From Protea cynaroides (Eukaryota > Streptophyta > Magnoliopsida > Proteales > Proteaceae): a stretch of DNA of 64,000 bases. Position 1 is the first letter of the stretch. Every line of letters begins with the position of its first letter. A program made the position numbers and the translations under genes. The notes under the pieces are model-generated. The model was not told where the DNA came from, made no database searches, and worked only from the letters and a program-made list of their open reading frames with translations. The DNA lies in contig CM053271.1 in assembly GCA_028583415.1 (NCBI GenBank), positions 88,275,534 through 88,339,533 on the forward strand, read 5' to 3'. Below are positions 41,101 through 53,100 of this stretch, in pieces.

Positions 41101-44100
41101 CATCTTCAATTGGGAGTATAGACCCGCTGTCTTGGGCTATGGGAAATGAGGATAGTGAAGGGACGTCCAACTCGGAGAAATCCGAATCTAAAGATGTTTC
41201 TGTAGAAATCATAGAGGAGGTCGTCATCCCACCTAGAGAGGAGAACCTGGAGAGTTCTGAGGGTGAGGCCAGTGGTTTCGACTTGGAGTAAACCATGAAT
41301 CCCCGGAAGTCATCCCATTGGTTTCTGCAGCGTGGGTTCTTGATCAGACTTGGAGTTTTCCTCTGAGGCCAAATAAAGGAGCCGGCCTGCGACCACAACT
41401 GCCGGTAGGCCCCCCACCGAAGGAGAGGCAAACTATTTATACGTGCTTTTTCTGCTCTGTTGGCTCACGGTTACAAGAGTAAGATCATTAAGGAGTTGGA
41501 CCTAGTCCAACTCCAAGCGACCTTCAAACTTTCATACTCCATTAGTCTCCGAGTGCCCAGAGGTGACGAGAGAGCGTGTGAAGTGTCCCCGTCTGAGATG
41601 TGCGTGTACGAGCATGCAAACAAGTCTGCTATGAGATTCTCGGTGTCACCGGCATAGTTGTCAAGGCGTTAAGGCGAACCAAGGCGATGGAGGCCTAACT
41701 GGGCGCCTAGGCGATAAGGCGCCCGCCTAGGCGACCAAGGCGCCCAATTTTCCAAGGCGACCCAGGGCAGCCTGGGCGCCTAGCCGACGCCTTGACAACT
41801 ATGGTCACCGGTCACTGTGGACATTTTGAAGTATTACCGCATCACACTTGCCCAGCTAACCTTGAATGGTTGGCGATGCGTTTTTGCATTCATTATTTTT
41901 GTTCACCAACTAAGCGAGATTCTTACTGTAAACCTCTTCTGATATATGTTCAAGTATAACAACATGGTGGAATAGCACCTTTTGACTGACTGGTATTACT
42001 TCAGCTAGAGGGATGCGAAGTCGTAAGCCCTCCTCTGCGTACGATTAGAGGAGGAAGTTTTTCTTCGTGGGCCCTCAAGAGGGTGCCCTGTGCTGCTTCT
42101 GTCCAACATCTGGTGTCTGGTGACGGCGGCTAGCTTCAAAAAATGGCCCGAGCTGACGGAGGCCGAGAGAAAAATCTTAAAAAAAATGAAGAAGGTTGAA
42201 AGAGTACCGGCCTCTGACATGGCTAACCCGACAGTTCTAGCCGAGTTCGATTTGTTGGGTAAGGCTTGCGGAACTCTGATATTTGCATTTGTTGTTTGGA
42301 GCTGATTGACCTTCTTTTTATCATTTTTATGGCAGTGAGGTTCTCCTTGGAAGAGATGATGAAGACTGCGCAGGCCGAGGAACCAGTGCTGGCCGAGGGG
42401 GTTAGGTCGAGTCTAGGCCCGTTGAAGAGGCGACCACTTGGTTGCAGATTTATGTTGAGAGTAGCAAGGGCAAGCGCCCTATGGACATGAAAGCCAGGAG
42501 TAACAAGAAGAACCGGTCAGTGACCGACCTTCCCGATGAAATCCGGCAGACTCGGGGGACCTTGGAGCCAGTACGTTGGGTGTAGCTAGACCCACAGAGT
42601 AGAACATACCTCCTCCTCCCCCTCCTCCCCCTAGGTCGATTGGAGACTTGGTCAAGGGTTTGACAGAGAAGAGGACGAGGGAGACAAAGAAGAGGGCGGA
42701 GTTGGCGAACAAGAAGGCCGCCGACAGGGCTTCCAACTTGGAGGCTCTGCCCTTTGTCCCTATCTTTGATCTTAGGCTGTGTTTGGTATCATTTTTGTTT
42801 TTGATTTTTGCTATTTTTTCAAAAAGTATTTTTGAAAACCATTTTTGATAAAAAAATAAAAAGTCGTTTGGTAACTATAATAAAAAATAGATTGCAGAAT
42901 GAGAAATAGATTTGGTATGCCTATGTCTAAAAATAATTTTTATAACTTTTATAGATCCATCTATAGCATGGACTATTCGGCCCTCAAATCGATCACAGTT
43001 CGGGAACGTTTTTCTATTTTGACCGTCGACGAACTATTGGATGAATTATATGGAGCTTGGTTATTTTCCAAATTGGATCTACGGTCCAGCTATCATTAAA
43101 TCCGAGTTCAAGAGGCCAATATTCATAAAACTGAAATCGGACCGATAAGTGCCAATTAAACCAGTCTGATAAAAACCTGAAATCAAAACTGAATTTTTTT
43201 ATTCGAACAATTGGATATAAGTTTACAAGATTGAAACTGAAATGGTCTGAATTGAAGCAAATCCAAACCTAATAACAGCATAGATCATAATTCATAAGCA
43301 CAATTCAAGGGAAACCAAATAGATGGAATAGGAAAAATTGACCCATCGTATTTCCCAAACAATAACAGGAAAACCATTAGAAACCCAAATCAAAGAAACG
43401 TTTAGAAAAAAAGATAATGACGTAGAATACCCGAGTCAGGGCAATGGCAGCACATGCGAGCTTGAGACGGTTTTTGAGGAAATTCTAGTACTTAGAATCA
43501 ATGGAAACATTGGGGGTAGCGGAGTAATAGGATACGGATTTGATCAATTCTCAGTTACTGAATAGTAAACCTGAGTTTCACTTTGTAGAAACTCAAGTGA
43601 CTGTGAACTGTTTTCATTGATTTCCGTAATGGTTACAACCTGTTACATATATAGAGTAATCTACATATTCAAAATACAAAAGTAGTTTACATAGCACACG
43701 ACTCTGTGAGCGTTGCAACCATAATGGGATCTTGGAGAATGATTCACTATGGATCCTTAATGATCGGGAGTTTAGTTGTCAGGTGGCAACGTTATCACAT
43801 GTGATAACGTTGTATTGTTTCAGGTGTTAACACACTTATATAGATGTATCTGGAATATGTTACAACTAACCCTTTTCACCGGGATTACAATGTATCTGAT
43901 CTAGAGTTCTATCGAGATCAAATAGGGAAAACAGGTTTACATCACATGTACAGTACAAAAACTAAGTCTCCTACAAGGTGTGCTTAGGATAGGATTCCTC
44001 AGCCGAAGTTATCGCAGGAGAGAGTTTGCATGGATTGAAACTTATCAAGGAGGATTGGAAAGCTGAGGCGGAAGAGGAGGAGGGTTCTTGATCTCAACAT

Positions 44101-47100
44101 CGTTGTCACCACATTCACGCCCGCCATCACTGACTCTCTTCGACGAAGACGAAGCTGGAGAGACGATTGAGGAGGGAAGTACAGCAGTGGAGATGGGGTA
44201 TCAACGGCAGCGGAAGATGATGTGGGAGACTAATGATTTCTCTGAAGCTGATGGGAGAGATGATGATTTTATAAAAAATATTAAAATTATATTTTTACCC
44301 TCTGTTTTTGAAAGTTTATAACACGTGATCATTAAAGGGAGACTAACGATTTCTCAACCTATTTTTGAATTTGGGCCTCTTTTTATTTTTTCTGACAAGA
44401 AATAGCAACCAAAAATGATACCAAACGTCTACAAAAATAAAAAATTGTCAAAAAAAATAAGAACAAAAATGATACCAAACACAGCCTTAACCTTGCCAAC
44501 TCGGTCTTCAAGAGTTCCGTGGTGGCTCAGACGATGCTGGAGATTGCTCGCCTTCCCCAGGACATCATTTTCGTGGCCAACTTGTTTGGCAATGACGTCA
44601 TCTCACGGGCCTTCTTGTATCACTCTGCTAAGGACGTGAAAAGATTTTTTGGTTGCCTTTTGTTTGCTCGGCTAGCGCCGGACCTCAATACTATCTTATC
44701 TTCTTCCATTGGACAGGCGGACAATACCCTAGTTGACATCCTCCACAGCTCTGTCCCCAAGGCGCAGAAAGATGCGAAGACTACCTAGGAGTCCCAAGTG
44801 GAGGAGGTTAGGAAGATGACGGCCGAGCTGACTTCCCTTAATGGCGAGTTGGCGCTGGAAAAGGGGATGGCCTGGTCTGTTGAGTGCCAGAGAAAAAAGG
44901 TGGAGGAAGAGGGAACCAAGGAGAGGGAGAGGGCCTTGGCTGCTGAGGAGAGGCTCAAGGCTGGCAAGGACAAGCTGAAGGCCATGGAGGAGAAGGTTGC
45001 CTTTGCTGAGGAGGGTCTGGCTCGGTTTCGGCAACAAGGCGAATTGTACAAGGAGAAGGTTATCGCCGGGTATCAAGAGTCGGAGGCCTACAAACATGTT
45101 CTGAAAAGCGAGGAATGGCTATTTCCTACAGGGCGCTGACCTCATTCGGACTTTTATTGAGCATAAGGGCATTGAGGTTGACTTTTCAAAGTGTCCATTG
45201 TATACAGGGGAAGGGGAGTTACTCAACGGGGTGACCCCTCTTGAAGAACGAGAGGTCCCTCTGACTCCTGGTGCCAACTTCCCAACTCCTGATGTCGAGC
45301 TGCCTATTGAGGAGGTGCCCAAGACTTCCACATTCCTGGTGGTGTGCCCCTTACTCCTGGTGCTGGGATTGGTGAAGATACTAACGAACTCCCTCCCCCT
45401 CTGGCTAAAGATGAGACCGTTGTGCCTTCTGTTGTTGGGACTTCGACAGTGCCTCCTCGCCCTCTTGCCAAGTGATGATCTAGCCTGGGTGGCTTTTTAA
45501 ACAATTTTTCTACGTCTTTTTCCAGGTTGGCTTTTTGGTGCCGGCCCTACGAACAATCCGGGCTGGCTTTCTGGTGCCGGCCCTGCAAACAATCCGAGTC
45601 GGCTTTCTGGTGCCGGTCCTGCGAACAATGTTTAAATTTAATGGTTGGCCCTTCGTGGTCGGCTGTAACTTGTGATGTATATATTTTTATCTTCATCTGC
45701 TTGTTGCTTTGTTTTGCTTGAAAATGTGCCATTCTGCCAGATGTATGCTGGACTTAGATGTATGGTAAGAGGTAGGTACCCCTGAAGCTTACTTGGCGTT
45801 GTGGTAGCACTACGCCGAGTGAGCTTGATTTGTGAGAAAATTTTAAGTGTTGATGTGTAGTCGGCCGAGTAGGTCGGCTGGGCTTCCGCGTTGTTGAGTG
45901 GTTCTATGAGCCATTTGATGTTGGTGGACTTGGCTGGGCTGAGCTAGTTGGCGTAGAACTGTTTGCGTTGACGAACCATTCTGGTCTGTTAGCGGACTCG
46001 GATGGGCCAAGCTGGTCGGCATAGAACTGTTGTGCTAATGGGTTTTATGTACCATCCAAGTCTGCAGGTGGACTCAGATGGGCCGAGCAGGTCATCATAG
46101 AACTGTTGTGTTGGTGGGTTCTATGAACCATTCAAGTCTGCTGGCGGACTCGGATGGGCCAAGCAGGTTGGTATAAAACTACTTTGTGGATGGGTTCTAT
46201 GAACCATTCAAGTTTGCTGGCGGACTTGGATGGGCCGAGCAAGTCGGCATAGAACTCAACTTTCTAAGGTAGTAGAGAGGGAGCTTGATTAAACGACTTA
46301 TTTCTCCTAAACCTTAATCTATGTATTGGAAATGAAAGTATGTGCGATGTCCCTTAGTGGGTCTTGCTTACATCATAGCTACGAATGGAATTATGCTGAA
46401 AAAGATAAATTCTTGCTGAAAGTAAACCTAGATACTTGCTCAAAGTAAACCTTGAACTTGCTGATGCAAAGCTAAATAAAATTTGAAGTCGGGCTCGAGC
46501 GACCGACCTAATGGTAGAACTTTTGTAAGTTGATTGAGTTCTAGGTATGTGGAACTTCTTTGTCATCCATGGTGGTAAGTGTGTATGAGCCGACTCGAGT
46601 TGACCTTAGTATCTTATAAGGTCTTGCCCAATTGGGGGTCAATTTTCCTTGCTTAGTCGGTTCGGAGACTGCCGTCTTGCGCCGCACTAGGTCTCCAACC
46701 CTGAACAGGCAAGGTCAGACCGTTGTGTTGTAGTGTCGGGCTGCATTTTGTTGGTACTCGGCCATGCATATGGCGACTGAATCACGTACATCCTCAAGTG
46801 TGTCGAGGTTCGCATGTAGGACCTCGGAGTTGGTTTCCTCGGAGAAGTTGAGGACTTGGTAAGTTGAATGAAAAACTTTCACAGGGATGATTGCTTCAAT
46901 GCCGAAGGCAAGCATGAAGGCATCTCACTTATGGGGGTCCTACTTGTGGTTCTGTATGACCACACCACGCTTGGTAATTCACGCACCCATTCTTCCTTTT
47001 TTGTCTTTCAGCCTTTTGTCTAGGCCTTGTAGGATCGTGTGATTAGTGACCTTAGTCTGGCCATTCACTTGCGGATTGCCGATTGACGTTTTGCGATGTT

Positions 47101-50100
47101 CAATTTGGAACTCATCGTAGAACTCTTCAAAGCTGACATTCGTGAACTGTGTGTCATTGTCTGTTATGAGCACTCGGGGTATTGTCGTACCTGTAGATCA
47201 TTGAGTGGCGGAAGAACTGCTTTATCTTCTTTGTTTTGATTTTTGTGATTGCTTCGATCTCGATCTACTTGGTGAAGTAGTCAATGGCGGCGACTACGTA
47301 TTTCCTTTGGTAGGTGGCCATTGGAAAGGGGCCGAGTATGTCCATCCCCTGTGTAGCCAAGGGGATGGTTCTGGACGTTGGCTATAACGGCACGACTGGC
47401 AGGAGTGGGACTGGTGCAAAGAGTTGGCACTTCTCACACTTTTGAACTAGTTCGATGGAGTGGTCATGCATCTTTGGCCAATGATATCCTTGACGGAGGA
47501 TCTTTTGGAATAATGGCCGTCCTCTTTGGTGGCTCCCATAGAGTCCTTCATGGACTTCTTTCATTACCTGCTCGGCCTCGTAGTTTCTGAAGCATCTAAG
47601 CAGGGGCATTGTGTAAGACTTCTAGTACAGTTGGTCGTAGTATATCGTGTACTGCCGTGACTTTGCTTGGATCTTTCGGTCTTCCTTGCGGTCGTCCAAG
47701 AGTGTGCCTGCTTTGAGGTAGTCGTAGATAGAGTCGTACCAACTCAGCTCTATGTCTGTAGTCATAATATTTGTGACCTGATTGAACTTACCCTTCTTAG
47801 GAATATTTGAGGTCTCAATAACCTGATTATCCCTAAGACTGTGACATGAAAAACCAGTAAGAGAATGGAGGGAATAACTGATTGCCTGATCCTCTCTAAT
47901 GGAAGAATTTGTAGTGATTGGTGGACAAGTTTTTATTTTACTTCCATACTATCTTACATGATTTCTTCCAAACATTTTGGCTTATGAACATGATTCTTTG
48001 ATCATGTGTTCACGAATGCCAACAGAACATTTCAGTATATTGTAATATATAGGCTCCATTTGTTTTTTGATAAAAGAAAATGTTTTGTTGAATTAAAATT
48101 ATACATGAAGGCAATTTTTCGTGTGAATTTACTAATTGGCAAATTTTTCAGTGCTTGTTTGTAAGATGTTAACTATGCTGAAATTGTACTGCAATATTAT
48201 ATTGTTTGTCTGGCCTTGTAATGGCTTGTTACCATGGAGCCTTTAAGGAAATTTTTTATTCAAAAAAGTTTACTTCCAATTAGGTGGAAAACTTGTCAAC
48301 CCAAAATTCGAAAAATAAATTTTGGCCGCAAAAAATTGTCTACCCTTTATTCCTAGGGCAAAACAAAACAGTGGAAAATTAACTCTTACTGTAAAATTTT
48401 TTATTAGGCACCGTTTATTTCATGTAAAACTTTTATTTGGAAAAATTTGCATGGTTGTAAAATTTCACATGTTAAAAAATCTTCCTATTTGTGCATGGTA
48501 AACTAGGATCTAAAATTTCATTGTAAGATTTGTCAATGCTTGTTTGCTTTTATTTAACATGGTAAAATTATTCAAAATAATTACATAAAAGGCCATTATA
48601 TCCAAATTTTAATTATGCAGTCCTTACCGTATGGTTGTGAGAACCTTATATGGACATGGCCATGTGAGCGTAATTCTAAATCTTAGTCGAAACTAGTGGT
48701 TTCACCGTGGTCGAAACGAACCCAATGGTCGAATCCAATAAGTTCCAGAATTCGAGATGCCACGGTATCAACCAGGTTTCGACCCAAACCACTGTTTCGG
48801 TTGAAACCGGGTCCAACCACCTTATAATATATGTGTATATGGACTGATATACCACTCTGATATATGGACTGATACATATAAATCTGGACTGGAATGTAGA
48901 ATCTGGACTGATATGTAAAATCTGCTACAGATATAAAAATTGATATAATCTGAAACTGTCGTATGAAATGACGAATTCTGGGACTGAGTTATAATATAAT
49001 TGTTAGCGTTAGCAATATGCTGTGGGGCTGTGGGTCCAACAGTTGATACAGCATATGGTTTCCTTATATTAATTATTTCCATTGAGTTTAGTAGTGGATT
49101 TGTTTCCATCATAGTTTTTATTTGTTTCCTTATTTATTAGGATTCCTTTTTCCCTTTCTTTTGATTTAGGAAAATTCCTAAATCTTTACTGTTTCTATAT
49201 TTCTTTTGCTATTATACATAAAGGCATAGATGAGGAGGCGTACATATTGTCGACTCTTCTAAGTATTGTTTTCTCTTCTTCTCTTTCTTGCGGTTTTTGG
49301 TTATTTGCTTTTCTTCTTTGATAAACTGCAACAATAATGATATCAGATCTGGAACTGATATATAATATACTGATATCAGATCTATAATATAAAATCTGAT
49401 ATGACTTATGAACTGTCCTTAATTAGATCTGGTTATGGGGTTAAAGCTGAGGTGAAATCGAGTAAGAAAACTGCTATGAACTACCCCCAAAACTGGTATT
49501 AAAACATAACTAAATCAGCGACAACATGTACGCTCACTTGAATTTGTTGCTGTGATCTTCCTCTTCTTCCTTCTTTTTCTTCTTCTTCTTCTTTTTTGAT
49601 TTTGATTTCTCTCTCTCTCTTTTTTCTGCTCTTGGTCTATCTCTCTTTCTCTTCTTTTATTTTCCTCTCTTTTTCTCTTTTGGCGACACTCCTTATTCTC
49701 TCCTTATCTCTCCCTTACGATTTTCCCTTCTTTGCTGCCCGCAATTTGGGCTACAAAGCCCTTTAGTTTATTTTAACTCTATTCCTCTCTCCTAGTGTCA
49801 GTAGATTTCTTATTTCTTGGTTTATCTCTAATATCTCTCCATCACTTTCTTCTTAGGTTGTTGACAAAGTTAAAGAAACTCTAACTGAGGTGGACTGCTA
49901 GTGCTGTCCATACTCCCAGTACTTCTCTAACTCATTAATTTGTGTTACATTAATTAATTATATACCTTTAACATAAAATAGATAAAATAAATACACTTAG
50001 AATGGGTCCCACATGTGCTGCCCACGATATTCAGCTCACTTTTGTTACTTTATTATTCCTATTAGGTGACGACACATTTATATGTATTTTTTAATTAGAA

Positions 50101-53100
50101 TAACATTATCTAAACAAAATAATATCCACTCAGTGGGCCCATTTTGCTGCCCCCGAATTTGGCCCTTCCCCATAATATTAATTTTTTTTTTGGGTGAATG
50201 AATGAATATATTAACAGCACCTCGAAACGGGGAAGATAACCAAACCAAGGTATCCAAAGGATAGAGCTAGGCTCATTATAGAGAGGCCATGCCCCAAAAA
50301 CCAAAAGATGCCCAACAGGGCCAAAGGATAATCATTACAACATCACCCAGTTGGGAGGTCCCAAGAGGACAGAATGAATCTGTTTCTCTCAATAACCGGG
50401 AGAAGGGAAGAGGATGGAGGGAGGGGGAGGATTGTTCCACGAACATTGAAAGTTTTTGGCATCCCATATTTGATCGAAGGTTCTAGACTTTCCTGCCCCT
50501 AGTCTGATGTTCCTTTCAAACCATATGTGGTAGATCATAGCTGCAAACGCCAGTTTTGACCACATGCTTTTCTAAATCAATGCAACATGCTTTTCTAAAT
50601 CAAATGCTGTCGAACTGACATTAAACTTTTCCCTGTTGGTCCATGCCACCCTAGGCAAGATTCTCATTCTCATATTTACAATTCATCATATGCTATGTCA
50701 CCATGCATGCTATGTTCTACACAAACTAAAATGTGCTAAACAGCACCTTATCTTCTAAATGTCACCCAAATTTATTAAACAACACCATAGTAGGAATTTA
50801 ACTTAGAAAATCTGGGGCATTACAAGCAGTCTGGTTTCTAGCCTTGGGTTTGGCTACAAGCAGTTCAGTTTTTGGTGTTGGAGATGGAAATTTCACTTTT
50901 AAGTCCTGATCTAACCTCTGAATCAAATGCAGTAGCTTCTATCTCCCATGAGTAAGTATCCACAGAATCAAGTGTGCACTTGAAAGAATCCGCCTCAAAA
51001 CAATATATTTTGATTCTCATACTTCTGAAAAGATGAAGCAGTATTCAGCCTCCCACCTACATCGGGGAACAGAGGCCTTTTAAACAAACAGCAGGGGAAG
51101 CACCTATACTGTTTGATAAACTCCGATGGACGCCCAGTTTCACCGATCCATAAAATTAAATCCATAAAAAAATATTTAATTCTAATTGATGGAGGCCTTG
51201 CAAGCTATAAGCCATCTGCCCCATGCACGCAGTCAAATTGATCTGTTTTGCACATGATCCAAAACCCACAATTGCTACTGTGGTGTGGCTAGGTGCAGTA
51301 GGAGCCAGGGGGGTTATGGAGGTGGGGGAGCAACGCAGCTCATGGCCAAGGGGCAGCAAGGTGACAAGATGCTCAGTAGCGGAGCTTGCGGACAGGGGTG
51401 AGGGAACACGGGTGCACAACGGCGGATCACAGCGGAGAGCTTGGGCAGGGATATCAATGCGGAGCGCAGCATTCTTCGAGTCGAGAGGAAGGGGAGGGGA
51501 GGAGAAGTCAGGGCTGAGGCAAAGGATGACTGGTGAGGGTTTTGGTATATGATTTTTTTTTTTTAAATTGATTTACAAAATTTACCCTTCTACAGAAACT
51601 TTGAAAAGCATTTGGGAGGATAAAAATGTCGTAGTGAAGTTAACTGCTTCACTAGTGATGTGAAAGATTATTTTTTTAAATAAACAGTGAAATTTTTTAT
51701 TTTACGTTAAAATTTTGGCTATTTTATGCCAAAATAAGCAGAGCCTTATTTAGACACTTTACATGGAGTAAAAGGGACCACAAAAAGGCCAAATGGATGT
51801 GCATTTGTCTAAATAAGTATGCTATTACTGGGGAGTACTAACAAGCATTGTGTACAGGTCATTATCCTGTAGTGCAATCGTTCTTTGTTTCAGCTGACCA
51901 TCTGGGCTGTTTGTTGTTGTAACAAGTGTTGCTGTGTAATTTTCTTTCTTTTTTCTAATGAATGTCACTTGTAATCAAGTAACATCCAAAGGAATGGGAA
52001 TATACTAAATATGGACAAAGAAAAATATATTAACAAATAACAAGTTTATATTTTTATTTTAAAATATGTGAATATTTCAACAGCCAATGCTTGAGTTCGG
52101 TATATGTGCTTCATCTTAGAGCTGGTATTTGGTTCAAACTACTAGGAGCATTTTGTTACTTTTTATTTCAGATCGCTCCCACGATTCACGAACTGCGCAC
52201 CTAAAATTTCATAACCATAAATCATGGGCAGTCTTGCCCCAAAGCCTCCTTATCCGGAGATTTAACATGATTCAAGGGGCCTTTAGATGGTTCTGGTTGG
52301 TCTGGTTAACAAGGACGTAACTGTTGCTTTATCATTTGATAATAAAGCAACAGTACACATTATCCTGTTGAATGTCATCCTTTATTTGTTAGTGGCATTA
52401 GCATAATTTCTGTGTTTAGTTTAGTTCTTTTATTTCCTTATTACTTATTGTTATTAAGTAAGGGCAATCTTGTAATTTCTTCTTCAGTCTCTTTATAAAT
52501 AAGATGTGGGGGGTGAGAGAATAACATATCTCTCATTCTTTTTTCTGATTCAACATGGTATTAGAGCTAACCTAGCTCTGCTTCTCTCCTGTCTTCTCCT
52601 CTTCCTTTTTTTTCTTTTCTCTTTCCCAAAGTTCTGCTGCCAGCCTTCACACCCTGCCGCCAGCCATCTATTGCCCCTCCAACATTACCGCTGACCTCCC
52701 ATACCCTGCCACCAGCTTCCTATTGCCCCTCCAACATTACTGCCAGCCTCCCTGCCCATCGAAACCATTACTGCCGTCCTCTATACCCTGCCCCTAGTCT
52801 CCTCACCCCCTAAACCATTACCGCCAGCTATCACATTCCCTAAAAACCACCTTCTACCCTATCAAAACCATTACTGCAACCGTCTTTCTCTGCAATAAAC
52901 CCTGCAGCAATCTATAAACCCTAACGACAGCCCTATTTTGCCCCTTACCTTACCGAAAACCCTTTCCTTGCCCTCTACCCTATTACCGACATCTATAAAC
53001 CTTGTTTTTTCATCCTATTTGAGATCTTAGCTATGATCTAAACAACTTCCTAAGGAATTTTCATTATTTGGTTGCCGTGTATCCCTTGGTGATGGGATTT

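Larger units (their letters stand above)
41094..45500 (+). pseudogene. Gypsy-type gag region (putative gypsy-type transposon domain, coiled coil), interrupted
   Basis: Starts MPSSSIGSIDPLSWAMGNED at 41094. After stops it shows SYSISLRVPRGDERACEVSP then EMCVYEHANKSAMRFSVSP, and after a MITE VTVDILKYYRITLAQLTLNG W: the plant domain called 'putative gypsy type transposon'. Further on come FKKWPELTEAERKILKKMKK, an Arg/Lys-Glu-rich stretch, then a Harbinger-like insertion, then VVAQTMLEIARLPQDIIF and a long coiled coil (EEVRKMTAELTSLNGELALE to AYKHVLKSEE). Stops show decay. Tat/Athila-like gypsy elements carry such proteins; the exact lineage is inferred. Confidence 0.8.

Noticed and set aside
42005..42736. 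Frames of 71-85 residues on both strands
   Set aside because: The sense reading belongs to the decayed gypsy gag; the minus-strand frames are its shadows.
44088..44321. A 77-residue acidic frame in the Harbinger-like element, considered as a transposase piece
   Set aside because: No DDE or Myb-type motif is visible, so I left it unannotated.
40431..46265. Evenly spaced repeats that might suggest a CRISPR array
   Set aside because: The units are contiguous tandem repeats without unique spacers, in a plant retrotransposon.
51156..51552. Overlapping frames of 87 and 109 residues on opposite strands
   Set aside because: No known motif, splice context or similarity could be recognised; the local GC rise is enough to open both frames.
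48051..51745. Possible terminal inverted repeats AGGCTCC... and ...AAGCAGAGCC
   Set aside because: Similarity is weak and AT-driven, and no target duplication was found.
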